44,832 nucleotides of DNA. Source: UBA6544 sp049601975 (GTDB lineage Bacteria > Pseudomonadota > Alphaproteobacteria > UBA8366). The DNA lies in contig JBMYRC010000015.1 of NCBI GenBank assembly GCA_049601975.1, positions 1-44,832 of the forward strand, read 5' to 3'. A model generated the notes under the pieces. That model did not search any database. It was not told the origin of the DNA and worked only from the letters and a program-made list of their open reading frames with translations. Shown in pieces: positions 1 through 8,687 of the stretch. Numbering within the stretch: the stretch's first letter is position 1; every line of letters begins with the position of its first letter. The translations under genes and the position numbers were made by a program.

Positions 1-197
1 TCACCTAATTTCGATCGCTCCGCCACGCCGAACCCGACAACTGAAGCGACTCCGGCGACAATCGCGACGATAGACCAAACTGAAGACGATGGATTTGCAA
101 AGGATGCAATACGGCCCAGCCCCAAGACAAACAGCCCGGCGGATATTCCGCCGCAAAATGCAACCATGGACGCACGGATCATCAAACCAGGGCTCAC
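1..197 (-). CDS. Partial membrane protein, N-terminal part
   Basis: The minus-strand frame is open from the left edge up to an in-frame TAA at 231-233, so the gene begins inside the window and runs off it. Possible starts are GTG at 197 or ATG at 182; neither has a clear ribosome binding site. The roughly 60 visible residues contain two hydrophobic stretches that look like transmembrane helices (one with VAFCGGISAGLFVLGLG, one with VWSIVAIVAGVASVVGFGVA), separated by a short polar turn. I do not recognise the family. It is divergent from rpmJ, and the two starts share about 150 bases. The reality of the gene rests only on the open frame and the hydrophobic pattern. Confidence 0.4.
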   Translation of the reverse strand, partial: MSPGLMIRASMVAFCGGISAGLFVLGLGRIASFANPSSSVWSIVAIVAGVASVVGFGVAERSKLG

Positions 198-281
198 TTT
201 AGAAATTCGACCAACTTGAGTGTGGTGTTTTTACCGGACCGAACAAGGTATCCTACCAGAAATAATAGCGCTACCGGGTCA

Positions 282-310
282 TTGACAGACCGCATTACTG
301 ACCCTATTGT
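282..310 (+). promoter_or_regulatory. Sigma-70-type promoter of rpmJ
   Basis: A perfect TTGACA (282-287) is followed after exactly 17 bases by TATTGT (305-310), which is close to the TATAAT consensus. The predicted start of transcription is about 40 bases upstream of the rpmJ ATG. This is the most consensus-like promoter I can see in the window, which fits a highly expressed ribosomal protein gene. Confidence 0.7.
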
Positions 311-349
311 CTCGCGCCGTTGGTAATCGGTGATTGGCCGGAGGATATT

Positions 350-475
350 ATGCGCGTTGCAAGTTCATTGAAGACCTTGAAAAAACGTCACAAGGATTGC
401 CGTGTGGTTCGCCGCAAGGGCCGCGTCTATGTGATCAACAAGACCAACCCTCGTTTCAAGGCACGCCAAGGCTAA
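350..475 (+). CDS. rpmJ: 50S ribosomal protein L36
   Basis: This 41-residue protein is the smallest protein of the large ribosomal subunit. It is strongly basic, begins MRVASSLKTLKKRHKDC and ends in the family signature VYVINKTNPRFKARQG. Length and sequence match the alphaproteobacterial L36 type, in which the four zinc-binding cysteine positions of the classical form are only partly kept; here one Cys is present. The ATG is preceded by GGAGG at 340-344 with good spacing. The gene is monocistronic, with its own promoter upstream and a factor-independent terminator 24 bases downstream. A longer overlapping frame (334-558) on the same strand is a shadow and not a gene. Confidence 0.95.
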   Translation: MRVASSLKTLKKRHKDCRVVRRKGRVYVINKTNPRFKARQG

Positions 476-498
476 CTTTTATCTGCCTTGGCATTGGG

Positions 499-524
499 AA
501 CCGCGTCTTTTGGCGCGGTTTTTT
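499..524 (+). terminator. Rho-independent terminator of rpmJ
   Basis: A perfect 7-bp stem, aaccgcg (499-505) with cgcggtt (514-520), encloses an 8-base loop and is followed by a T run (519-524). It ends the rpmJ transcript. The convergent CoA-transferase gene stops at 533, so the hairpin may also limit read-through from that side. Confidence 0.85.
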
Positions 525-532
525 GCTGGTTT

Positions 533-1747
533 TTAGCCAATCGCATCTTCGGCCTTAAGCCGCGCGATCTCAACCTCGTCATAGCCTGCCTCACGCAGGA
601 TCTCGTCGGTGTGCTGGCCCAGCGCTGGCGCCATGACGGGATCGGCCTTTTCCACACCATCGATGAAGATCGGCGTATCCACGACCAAATCCGCCCCTCC
701 GCGCGGATCGCTGTTCGCCCGCAACGCACCCCCCGCTAGCATTTGCTCATCATTCAGCACGTCGGTGATCGGATGGGTTTCACCAAACGTAAAACCGCCT
801 TCGTTCAACTTCGCTCGAACTTCCTCCGCCGTCAGGCGGCCAAAGGCGATATCCAGCTCGACGATTAACGCCTTAGCATTATCGGTGCGGGACTCCGCCG
901 TCGCGAAGCGAGGATCGTCGTTGATTTCGGGTCGCCCCAGGATCGCGGCCAATTCCGGAAAGCGAGCCTGTCCGGTAATCATGATCAAATGGAACCAGCG
1001 GCCATCCTTTGATTGATAAAAATTGTTCACGGCGCTCATCGCGTTCTCGCGCGCCGGACGATGGGCGACCTCACCTCCCGACAACACCGCCTGGATCGAC
1101 AGCGCATTCCCCCAGGCACCGTTTGCCATCAGCGAAGTCGACGCCATACCACCTTTCCCGGTCATGGTTCGTCGGTAGAGCGCCAGCATGATCCCGCCGA
1201 ACAGGGACACCGCCGTCGGATGATCACCCATGCCCGGTAGTGAGCGCGCCGGAGGCGATTCCGGCGATGGTTTAATGAGGTCCATCATGCCGGAGCGCGC
1301 CCAGAGCGCCGTCGAGTCGAATCCGGTACGGTCAGATTCCGGACCCGTCTCACCATATGCCGACACCGACGCGTAGATCAGTCGGTCGTTCAGTCGCGCG
1401 ATATCCTGATAGCGGATACCCAAACGCTCACGTGGGCCGAACGGCATATTGGTGATGAAGACATCCGCCGTCTCGCACAGGCGATAGAGGACAGCACGGC
1501 CCTCTTCGGTTTTCAGATTGAGGGCGATGCCCTTCTTGTTCCGATTGTCGACAAACCACTCGTGGTGCGCGGGGCTTTGTCCATATCCGGGACCGCGCAG
1601 GCTATAACGCAAAGGATCGCCGGTCCCGATGGGTTCGACCTTGATCACCTCGGCGCCGAAATCCGCCATCACCGTTCCGGCCGCTGGTGCGGCAATGAAA
1701 CTGGCGACGTCCAGCACCTTAATTCCGTCGAGAATTCCCTCACCCAT
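533..1747 (-). CDS. CaiB/BaiF family (class III) CoA-transferase, copy 1
   Basis: This 404-residue protein is a class III CoA-transferase, which moves CoA between a CoA thioester and a free carboxylic acid. It has the family's N-terminal pattern (GIKVLDVASFIAAPAAGTVM, then ADFGAEVIKVEP and NRNKKGIALNLKT). The expected catalytic aspartate lies in RTGFDSTALWARSGMMDL, near residue 150, as in formyl-CoA transferase. The start was placed at MGEGILDG because this aligns with the neighbouring paralogue; the frame is open 16 codons further upstream. It lies 66 bases downstream of the second copy at 1814-3031 and shares near-identical blocks with it (for example RSLPGMGDHPTA), so the two are a tandem duplication. 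The substrate is unknown. It is probably the last gene of the minus-strand operon that starts near 9566. Confidence 0.88.
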   Translation of the reverse strand: MGEGILDGIKVLDVASFIAAPAAGTVMADFGAEVIKVEPIGTGDPLRYSLRGPGYGQSPAHHEWFVDNRNKKGIALNLKTEEGRAVLYRLCETADVFITNMPFGPRERLGIRYQDIARLNDRLIYASVSAYGETGPESDRTGFDSTALWARSGMMDLIKPSPESPPARSLPGMGDHPTAVSLFGGIMLALYRRTMTGKGGMASTSLMANGAWGNALSIQAVLSGGEVAHRPARENAMSAVNNFYQSKDGRWFHLIMITGQARFPELAAILGRPEINDDPRFATAESRTDNAKALIVELDIAFGRLTAEEVRAKLNEGGFTFGETHPITDVLNDEQMLAGGALRANSDPRGGADLVVDTPIFIDGVEKADPVMAPALGQHTDEILREAGYDEVEIARLKAEDAIG

Positions 1748-1813
1748 CGCCACACTCCTACTCGTAAAATGCCCCCCGGAATAGGTAACCGACACGGTTG
1801 GATTGGCAAGGCT

Positions 1814-3031
1814 CTATAGGATGGCGCCCGCCGACCGCAACTCGGCCAGTCCTTCGTCGTCATAGCCAATCGCCCGTAACACGTCCTCCGTATGTTCACC
1901 CAATTCGGGCGGCATGGCAGGTGCGACCTTCTCGCTATCCTCGACCCAGATCGGCGTGTCGACCACATAGTCAGCCCCAGCGGCCGGATCATCGATCGAG
2001 CGCAGCACGCGGCCTTCCAGCATCTGCCGGTCGTTTGGAATATCGTCGATCTTGCGAACATCCCCAAAGGTGAAGCGGTTCTCGTCCAAAAGTTGGACCC
2101 ATTCCGCAAAATCACGCTCGGCAAACGCCGCTTCCATGATCAAGATTAAGGCGGCGCTATTCGCGATGCGGCCTTCTTGGCTATCGAAGCGCGGGTCAGA
2201 CCCGAGCTCTGGCCTCGCGATAAGATCAGCGAATTCCGGCCAACGGTGCAGGTTGGTATTGAAGACGATGTGAATCCAGCGCCCATCCCGGGTTTGGTAG
2301 AGGTTGTGCAGCGGATTACCGGCGTTCTCGCGCGGCGGACGGCAAACCACTTGACCGCCGCAGAGCATCGCTTGGGTCAGCAACCCATTCCACCAGACGC
2401 CGTTGGCCATCAACGACGTGGAAACATGCCCGCCCTTACCGGTGCGTTCGCGGCGGAACAATCCCGTCATGATCGCCGCATATAGCGACATCGCAGTCGG
2501 GTGATCTCCCATGCCCGGCAAGGAACGTGCGGGCGGTGAGGCCGGTCCTGGCTTCACCAAATCCATCAATCCGGTACGCGCCCAAAGCGCCGTCGAATCG
2601 AAACCCGGCCGTCCCGCTTCCGGGCCATTTTCGCCATAGGCGGAGATCGAGGCATAGACGATGCGTTCGTTAATCGCACGAATATCGTCATAGGAAATGT
2701 TCAAACGCTCACGGGTCGGTATGGGCATGTTCGTGACGAAGACATCCGCCCCTTCGATCAACCGATTAAAGGCGACACGCCCAGCCTCAGTTTTGATGTC
2801 GAGGGCGACGCCCTTCTTGTTTCGGTTGTCGACGATATAGCCGTAGGGGTATTCGGATTTAGGTGCGTCGCTGCCGCGCAGATGTCCGCCACGATAGGGA
2901 TCGGGCCGTCCGGGGGGCTCGATCTTGATCACATCCGCGCCGAAATCCGCCAAGACAACGGTCGACGCCGGCCCCGCGATATATGTCGCTAGTTCGACAA
3001 CCTTAATACCTTCGAGAATACGTTCGCCCAT
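1814..3031 (-). CDS. CaiB/BaiF family (class III) CoA-transferase, copy 2
   Basis: This 405-residue paralogue of the downstream gene starts at MGERILEGIKVVELATYIAG. It has the same order of motifs: ADFGADVIKIEPPGRPDPYRG, NRNKKGVALDIKTEAGRV, then RPGFDSTALWARTGLMDL with the likely catalytic Asp. The upstream sequence gagggccaaATG gives a usable ribosome binding site. It is 62 bases downstream of an MFS transporter gene. The paralogues differ mainly at the C-terminus and around residues 55-70, where this copy has a longer insert, so they may act on different acyl groups or form a heteromer. Family assignment is firm; the substrate is not inferable from sequence alone. A CitE-like lyase and an MmgE/PrpD protein in the same operon suggest a dicarboxylic acid. 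Confidence 0.88.
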   Translation of the reverse strand: MGERILEGIKVVELATYIAGPASTVVLADFGADVIKIEPPGRPDPYRGGHLRGSDAPKSEYPYGYIVDNRNKKGVALDIKTEAGRVAFNRLIEGADVFVTNMPIPTRERLNISYDDIRAINERIVYASISAYGENGPEAGRPGFDSTALWARTGLMDLVKPGPASPPARSLPGMGDHPTAMSLYAAIMTGLFRRERTGKGGHVSTSLMANGVWWNGLLTQAMLCGGQVVCRPPRENAGNPLHNLYQTRDGRWIHIVFNTNLHRWPEFADLIARPELGSDPRFDSQEGRIANSAALILIMEAAFAERDFAEWVQLLDENRFTFGDVRKIDDIPNDRQMLEGRVLRSIDDPAAGADYVVDTPIWVEDSEKVAPAMPPELGEHTEDVLRAIGYDDEGLAELRSAGAIL

Positions 3032-3093
3032 TTGGCCCTCCGTGAAACCACTCTTCGAACAGGTATTTCCGATGGTCGGAGCGGCAAGCGGCG

Positions 3094-4266
3094 CTATTCA
3101 GGTACGCGCCGCCAGATCGGCGACATCATCAGCCAAGTGAAGCTGATCGCGTAAATCACGGCGATCGCGAGATGCATGGCTTCCGGCGAGAAAACCCCGA
3201 GTAAGATCCCAGTGCCGAGCGGCCCCGCCGCCGCGCCGATATCGCGCCAGGTTTGATTTCGCGCCAAGGGCTGCAACACCCCCGCCGTTGCGAAGTGAGC
3301 GACCGCGGCGGGGAACAGGGTGCCGAGTGCCCCCCGCGCTATGACAATCAGGATCGAACCCGTCACCAACCATCCCATACCGACCAACACGAAGCCCGCC
3401 ACAACAAAGATCGACGACGCGATCAACGGACGTCGCACGCCGAACTTGTCGGCGATAGCCCCTGATGCGGGTGCGGCCACCATTTCCGCAATCCGCCGGG
3501 CCGCCAGAATCAATCCACCGGAAACCATTGCGAGTTCAACCGAGGTTTGCTGCGCAAACATGATCACAATGGTGAGTGTAAAGACGCCGTCGATGCCCGC
3601 CCCCATCCAGAAAATTAGAAGGTCGAAGCGATCCGGTTTCGGGAACATGCTGGGTCGGGCCGACGGCGCCACGCAGGGGCCATCATTCAACTTCGACGGC
3701 AATAGAAACGCCATCGGCAAGGTTATGAGTGCACCGACAGCCAAATACAGAAACACGTCTCGAGGCCCGACAACGCCCGCAAGCCACGTGCCGACGGTCA
3801 ATGCCAGAAGTGGCCCGACCTGCTCTATGGCGCGGCTCACGCCGACCCGTGTGCCGGTCTTCGCGCGATCCCGCGCAGCATAGGCCAAGGTGACGAGCAG
3901 CAGCCCGGCATAAGACAAACCCCAAACGACACGTGAGCCCAACAATAGCCAGCCTCCGTGAAGGAACCCGTATCCTGCCGTTGAAAGAATAGCCGTGCAG
4001 CACGCCAGAATGCAGAGGTTCTTCAGCCCGATCCGTTCGCCCAATTGCGCGACAAATCCGTAAGTAAAAGTGCGAATGATCCGATTGGCCGCCAACAACA
4101 CACCGACCCAAGCGAGGCTAATGCCGAACAGGTCCGCATTGACCGGCAAGACAATATAGATCAACGCATCGCCGAAAAGCGAGAGCGAGAGCGCCCAGGA
4201 GGACAGCCATAGACTGCGCCAACTAGTATCGGGTTTATTTTGCTCTGTTTCGCCGGAAGTGGTCAT
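3094..4266 (-). CDS. MFS transporter, copy 1
   Basis: This 390-residue protein has about twelve hydrophobic segments and is a member of the major facilitator superfamily. The N-terminus is short and polar (MTTSGETEQNKPDTSW), followed by RSLWLSSWALSLSLFGDALI, and the loop between the two halves carries PKPDRFDLLIFWMGAGIDG. A paralogue lies immediately upstream (4338-5510) with the same length and the same blocks (RSLWLSS, GLRNLCI/GLKNLCI, FAAAVAHF-type segment), so these are a tandem duplication. Direction of transport and substrate are unknown. The operon context suggests uptake of an organic acid or export of a product. The ribosome binding site is weak, and translation may be helped by coupling to the upstream copy, 71 bases away. 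Confidence 0.85.
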   Translation of the reverse strand: MTTSGETEQNKPDTSWRSLWLSSWALSLSLFGDALIYIVLPVNADLFGISLAWVGVLLAANRIIRTFTYGFVAQLGERIGLKNLCILACCTAILSTAGYGFLHGGWLLLGSRVVWGLSYAGLLLVTLAYAARDRAKTGTRVGVSRAIEQVGPLLALTVGTWLAGVVGPRDVFLYLAVGALITLPMAFLLPSKLNDGPCVAPSARPSMFPKPDRFDLLIFWMGAGIDGVFTLTIVIMFAQQTSVELAMVSGGLILAARRIAEMVAAPASGAIADKFGVRRPLIASSIFVVAGFVLVGMGWLVTGSILIVIARGALGTLFPAAVAHFATAGVLQPLARNQTWRDIGAAAGPLGTGILLGVFSPEAMHLAIAVIYAISFTWLMMSPIWRRVPE

Positions 4267-4337
4267 GCTCGGCTACGAAGTGACACAATCCTGCAACAAT
4301 CGGCCAGCCGCCGACAAATGACCAGCCTGGAACGACT

Positions 4338-5510
4338 TCAGCCCTCGCTCCGACGCCACGTTGGAGATGCCATTAACAATAACAAAGTGACGGCGCATAT
4401 CGCGGCAAGCACCAGATGCATAACCTCGGGTGTCACGACGCCTATCAGTAATCCGGCACCGATGGGACCGACCGCAGCGCCGACATCTCGCCACGTTTGA
4501 TTTCGCGCCAACAGTTGCATGACACCCGAAGTCGAGAAATGTGCCACCGCGGCCGGAAACAATGCGGCTAGAGCGCCTCGAGACACAATTATGGCGCTCG
4601 CGCCGAACGCGAACCAACCCAATCCGATCATCAGAAATCCGGCGATCAAAAGAGCCGACATGGCAACGAGCGGAGTTCGCACACCCACCCGATCCGCGAT
4701 CATACCCGCCAATGGTGCTGCGACGATCCCTGCGATGTGCCGCCCCGCCAACAACGCACCACCCGAAATCATGGCCACCTCTAAGGAGGTTTGCCGCGCC
4801 AGCATAATCGTCATCGTCATGACGAAAATGCCATCCGCGCCGACGCCAATCCAGAAGATCAACATATCCAAACGATCCGGTTTCGGCAGCATCGCCGGTC
4901 GGGTTGCCGGCGGCTTCGCAGCTCCTTGCAGACGGACCGGCAGCATAAAAGCCATCGGCAACGCGACAAGCGATAGAAGTCCACAAATCAGAAATACATC
5001 CTGCGGCCCGACAACGCCGGCGAGCCACGCCCCTCCCGTGAGCGCCAGAACGGGGCCAAGTTGCGTCACCGCCCGGCTGGAGCCAACACGCGTTCCCGTT
5101 TTGGCACGATCACTCGCCGCATAACCCAAGGTGACGAGCAGCAAGGCGGCATAGGACATCCCCCACAATAGCCGCCCGCCAAGTAACGGCGCCCACCCCT
5201 GGAACACGCCGTAGCTCACGGTCGAGAGGACCGAGGTGATACAAGCGATGATACAAAGATTACGGAGCCCGACACGTTGGCCGAAATATGCCACGAAGCC
5301 GTAGGTAAAGGTGCGGATGACACGGTTTGCAGCTAGCAGAATGCCGACCCAAAAAAGACTAACGCCGAAGGCTTCCGCATTCACCGGTAAGACGACGTAA
5401 ATCAGGGAATCGCCAAGAAGTGCGAGCGACAATGCGCCCGACGACAGCCAAAGGCTCCGCCAGCTCTGATCCTGCTTTTCTTCTTCGGCCTCGGCCATGC
5501 GCCGTCTCAT
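4338..5510 (-). CDS. MFS transporter, copy 2
   Basis: This 390-residue MFS permease is a paralogue of the next gene in the operon. It has about twelve predicted membrane helices and the shared blocks RSLWLSSGALSLALLGDSLI, RTFTYGFVAYFGQRVGLRNL and PKPDRLDMLIFWIGVGADG. An alternative start is the ATG at 5498 (MAEAEEEKQDQSW), which aligns better with the start of the sister protein; no strong ribosome binding site decides between them. The gene is 58 bases downstream of the HpaB/AbfD-like gene and probably cotranscribed with it. The pair of similar carriers beside a pair of similar CoA-transferases suggests two separate duplications within one operon. Substrate unknown. Confidence 0.85.
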   Translation of the reverse strand: MRRRMAEAEEEKQDQSWRSLWLSSGALSLALLGDSLIYVVLPVNAEAFGVSLFWVGILLAANRVIRTFTYGFVAYFGQRVGLRNLCIIACITSVLSTVSYGVFQGWAPLLGGRLLWGMSYAALLLVTLGYAASDRAKTGTRVGSSRAVTQLGPVLALTGGAWLAGVVGPQDVFLICGLLSLVALPMAFMLPVRLQGAAKPPATRPAMLPKPDRLDMLIFWIGVGADGIFVMTMTIMLARQTSLEVAMISGGALLAGRHIAGIVAAPLAGMIADRVGVRTPLVAMSALLIAGFLMIGLGWFAFGASAIIVSRGALAALFPAAVAHFSTSGVMQLLARNQTWRDVGAAVGPIGAGLLIGVVTPEVMHLVLAAICAVTLLLLMASPTWRRSEG

Positions 5511-5568
5511 CTGTAGGGATGGACAGAGCTAGAGGAATTACATCCCTATAGCCAGCAGGTGGTGTCCG

Positions 5569-7143
5569 TTACTCCGCGGCCGGATCGAGCTTTTCCAGCC
5601 TTGGCGTATCGTCGGGCTTATAGTCAAGTTGCGGTGTCTCGGGCACCTGGCAGCCGACCGGACAACAGCGACCCGGTTGCTTGGAGACGCGCTTGCCATC
5701 TTCCGCCAAGACGTCACGGTCGAGCAGTTTTTCGACCAGCTGAACCCGCTCTTCAATCGGATAATAGCGATAGATTTCGCGCTTCATCGCGGCCGGTGAA
5801 CCACCGCCGTGCAAACTGATGACGGACATCCACGATCCCGTCTTCGATGCGGTCAGGTCTTCCATGAACCGGGCGACTTCTGCGCGGTGGCCATGCGGGA
5901 TGTCCGCGCGGGCCTGCAGCATTGTGGAGAGATCGCCTGCCGTTTCCGGATTGTGATCTTCATCGGGCCCCGGTAACGCCACGATCAAACCACCGGAGAC
6001 TTCATGCGCGATCCGATGCATGTCGTAGATTTGCGTGGCCATCATCAGCTTGCCGACGTTGGCGAAGACACCGTCCGGCTGAAAGCTACCCGCCGGGTCC
6101 GCAAAGCCGTAGACAGAGGCCGCAACACCACAGGCGTAGAAGCCTTCGACGATCTTAATCAGCTCAACCATACTATCGCGCAGATGCGGCGTGGCTTCGA
6201 CGGAAAGACCGTTGGCCTCGCTCATCATTACACCTCCACCGATCAGCAAGTCGCCGAACCCAGCCCGCGCGCCGATGCAGCTGTGCCGGTGATGGGTCGC
6301 GTAGGTCGAGGTCAGGAATTGCGAATGTTCCCACTCGCCCGCCATAAATACCCGGTCCCAAGGCACGAACACGTCGTCGAAGATCGCAACACCTGTCGCT
6401 TGCCCGTATTTTGCACTGAACTTAGCCGAGGCATCATCGTGACGGCCGGCCGGGCGCGAGACGATGGTGATGCCCTCCGTATCGACCGGGATGGCGCAGC
6501 AGATCGCGAATTCGGCGTCCGCTTCCGTCATATTGCGGCCCGGCATGACGAGATATTCATGGACGTACGGCGCTGCCGTGATGATCGCCTTGGCACCCCG
6601 TATGATCACGCCATCGGCACGACGTTCCTTAATATGCACATAGGAATCTGGATTCGGTTGGTCAGCCGGCCGAAGCTTCCGGTCGCCTTTGCCATCGGTC
6701 ATCGCAACACCGAGCGTCAGATCCTCGTCCTGGGTCTTATGCAGATAGTTAAGGAAACGTTGGTGTGTCTCGGTGCCCTTATCCTCGTCGATCCGATATG
6801 TCGCCTGATAGATCGCATTCAGCGCATCGTGGGTGAGATACCGCTGCGCACAGCCGACTTCGCGGCACAGCAGACGCACCGCCTCGAGCTTGTTGATCAA
6901 GTCCTGGGGCGTGCGGCAGATATGCAGCATCCGATTAACGTCCTGCCCGGTAGTGTGCTGCTCGGCCACCATCAGAGGACGGTAGTCCTCCTCCAAGGCA
7001 AAATCATAGGTGACGCCGATAGCATCGACACCGGGGCGGAACCGAGGTTCGTCCGCCACACTCTCAATCCGGTCACCGTCACAAAAGACGCGCGGATTAT
7101 AGCGGCGCAAGGATTCCCGAAAATCATCAGATGTCATGAACAT
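5569..7143 (-). CDS. HpaB/AbfD-like flavoprotein (4-hydroxyphenylacetate 3-hydroxylase superfamily)
   Basis: This 524-residue protein belongs to the flavoprotein family that includes 4-hydroxyphenylacetate 3-monooxygenase (HpaB) and 4-hydroxybutyryl-CoA dehydratase (AbfD). The N-terminus (MTSDDFRESLRRYNPRVF) and middle (VAMTDGKGDRKLRPADQPNP, RADGVIIRGAKA) resemble AbfD most. AbfD binds a [4Fe-4S] cluster through Cys99, Cys103, His292 and Cys299. By my alignment from memory the equivalents here are C98, Y102, H285 and A292, so two ligands are lost. An FAD-type monooxygenase or isomerase role is therefore more likely than dehydration. The C-terminus has a cysteine-rich motif, GRCCPVGC, absent from AbfD. 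The start has GGGGGAG ten bases upstream. It follows the MmgE/PrpD gene by 17 bases, so the two are surely cotranscribed. Confidence 0.8.
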   Translation of the reverse strand: MFMTSDDFRESLRRYNPRVFCDGDRIESVADEPRFRPGVDAIGVTYDFALEEDYRPLMVAEQHTTGQDVNRMLHICRTPQDLINKLEAVRLLCREVGCAQRYLTHDALNAIYQATYRIDEDKGTETHQRFLNYLHKTQDEDLTLGVAMTDGKGDRKLRPADQPNPDSYVHIKERRADGVIIRGAKAIITAAPYVHEYLVMPGRNMTEADAEFAICCAIPVDTEGITIVSRPAGRHDDASAKFSAKYGQATGVAIFDDVFVPWDRVFMAGEWEHSQFLTSTYATHHRHSCIGARAGFGDLLIGGGVMMSEANGLSVEATPHLRDSMVELIKIVEGFYACGVAASVYGFADPAGSFQPDGVFANVGKLMMATQIYDMHRIAHEVSGGLIVALPGPDEDHNPETAGDLSTMLQARADIPHGHRAEVARFMEDLTASKTGSWMSVISLHGGGSPAAMKREIYRYYPIEERVQLVEKLLDRDVLAEDGKRVSKQPGRCCPVGCQVPETPQLDYKPDDTPRLEKLDPAAE

Positions 7144-7160
7144 GGCAATAGTTCTCCCCC

Positions 7161-8570
7161 TTAGGCGACGAGCGCGTCGGCCAAGGTATTCAGATTATCG
7201 TGGGTCTCAAGGCTCATCACCGCCGCCTTTACCGCTTCAGCCTTCTCTTGACTGACTGTGCGGGTGGCATTGGCAAAAAACTTCGCTTCGAGATCTCCCT
7301 GTGTAACCGGATTATCGGCGGAACCACGATTGATGCCCTCGCGGTGCGACAGTGTGCGTCCGTCCGTGGTCTCGATCACCACCTCGCCCGAATAATACTT
7401 CGGATAGGCGGAATCGGGATCGATCTCGTAACCGGACTTCGAGCAAAGGTCGAGGATCGTCGGATCGCGCAGCGCGTCGTCCTCCAACTCGTCGAGAGTG
7501 AATTGCCCCCGCGTCATGCTGGCAGACATGATGTAGTGCACGCTGAACTGTGCGTCATAGGCGTTCTGCGGATGCATCTTATTGGCTTCCGGTTCACACA
7601 CCACATTCGATTGATCCTCGTGAATGCGCGCCGTCATGGATTTGACGTCCGCCGGGCTCAATCCGTGTTTCTCCCTCAACGCCAAGGTCGCGTCCGCAAA
7701 AGCGTGATTGAAGTGGCAGGCCGGATAGGGCTTGAAGGCGATCTCCATCAGGCTCCACTCCTCGCCGATTCCATCCGTCATGACACGCGGGTCAGCCATC
7801 GCCGGATCGCGCATATAAAGATTGAACAGACCGTAGCGCCCTTCATACGGTTTGCGCGGACCAAAATACCCGTGCTTCGCCATCATCGCCGCCGTTTGGC
7901 CGCATACGCTGGCCCAAGCCGGGTGGTTGCGTTTCGTCCAGGCGCCATCATCCAGAAATTCAAGGCTGGCAGCGGCTTGCGACAGCACGATGCCTTGCGC
8001 GTCGAGCAATTGATCGCCCTTGAGGCCATAGAGATAGCTGGCCCCGATGGCGGATCCGAAAGCGCCGACGACACCGGTGGGATGGAATCCCCGTTGATGG
8101 AACCCGCCATTGGCGGCAGCGCCAATCCGGCTGGCGGCTTCCGAGGCAATCAGGAAAGCACCCAACGCCTGGCGCCCGCTGGCCCCGGTCGCGAGCCCCG
8201 CCGACAGCATGGTCGGCACAGCGCTGGCAGATGTGTGAACGACGGCCCCACTATGCGTATCGTCATAATCGAGCCCATGAATGAGCGTGCCATTGAGATG
8301 CGCCGCGTCCCGTTGCGTGAGGCGCAAATCCATACCGATAATCGGATAGTCACCGTTTCCACCGATCTCCTGCAGCGCCGACGCTAGGCGTTTGGCAAAA
8401 CCGAAGCCGACTGACGCGAATCCGATCCCGAGCGCATCCAAGATATTGAGTTTGGCGCGGGCAATCACTTCCGCCGGCACGCGATCCAAATCGAACCCTT
8501 CGACAAAACCTGCCATGGATTGGGATAAGGTGCCCGTCCCAGAGACTGACACAGTTGATACGTCATTCAT
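7161..8570 (-). CDS. MmgE/PrpD family protein
   Basis: This 469-residue protein is a member of the MmgE/PrpD family, which contains 2-methylcitrate dehydratase and cis-aconitate decarboxylase. Family blocks include AKLNILDALGIGFASVGF near residue 40, LIHGLDYDDTHSGAVVH near residue 95, ASRIGAAANGGFHQRGFHPTG with the expected active-site histidines, and LMEIAFKPYPACHFNH near residue 275. Length is typical. The start MNDVSTVSVSG has GGTGGGAA upstream. It sits between the CitE-like lyase (117 bases upstream) and the HpaB/AbfD-like gene (17 bases downstream). Many family members of unknown role occur in such catabolic operons, so the reaction (dehydratase, decarboxylase or isomerase on a polycarboxylate) cannot be fixed from sequence. 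Confidence 0.85.
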   Translation of the reverse strand: MNDVSTVSVSGTGTLSQSMAGFVEGFDLDRVPAEVIARAKLNILDALGIGFASVGFGFAKRLASALQEIGGNGDYPIIGMDLRLTQRDAAHLNGTLIHGLDYDDTHSGAVVHTSASAVPTMLSAGLATGASGRQALGAFLIASEAASRIGAAANGGFHQRGFHPTGVVGAFGSAIGASYLYGLKGDQLLDAQGIVLSQAAASLEFLDDGAWTKRNHPAWASVCGQTAAMMAKHGYFGPRKPYEGRYGLFNLYMRDPAMADPRVMTDGIGEEWSLMEIAFKPYPACHFNHAFADATLALREKHGLSPADVKSMTARIHEDQSNVVCEPEANKMHPQNAYDAQFSVHYIMSASMTRGQFTLDELEDDALRDPTILDLCSKSGYEIDPDSAYPKYYSGEVVIETTDGRTLSHREGINRGSADNPVTQGDLEAKFFANATRTVSQEKAEAVKAAVMSLETHDNLNTLADALVA

Positions 8571-8687
8571 GATTATTTCCCACCATCAGAATCTTTCTGA
8601 ACATGATCTTTGATAGAGACAACTCTCTTCGCTGACATTCCCGCGAAGGCGAAGGATAACTTAGACTATTTGCATTTTCAAAGTCGG

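Noticed and set aside
334..558. A 74-codon plus-strand frame overlapping rpmJ
   Set aside because: It is out of phase with the clear L36 sequence, runs through the rpmJ terminator and has no family match; the 41-residue rpmJ frame explains the region.
6004..7164. Long plus-strand frames opposite the HpaB/AbfD-like and PrpD genes (also 7200-8387 and 14605-15693)
   Set aside because: They are antisense shadows created by GC-rich codon use of well-identified genes on the other strand.
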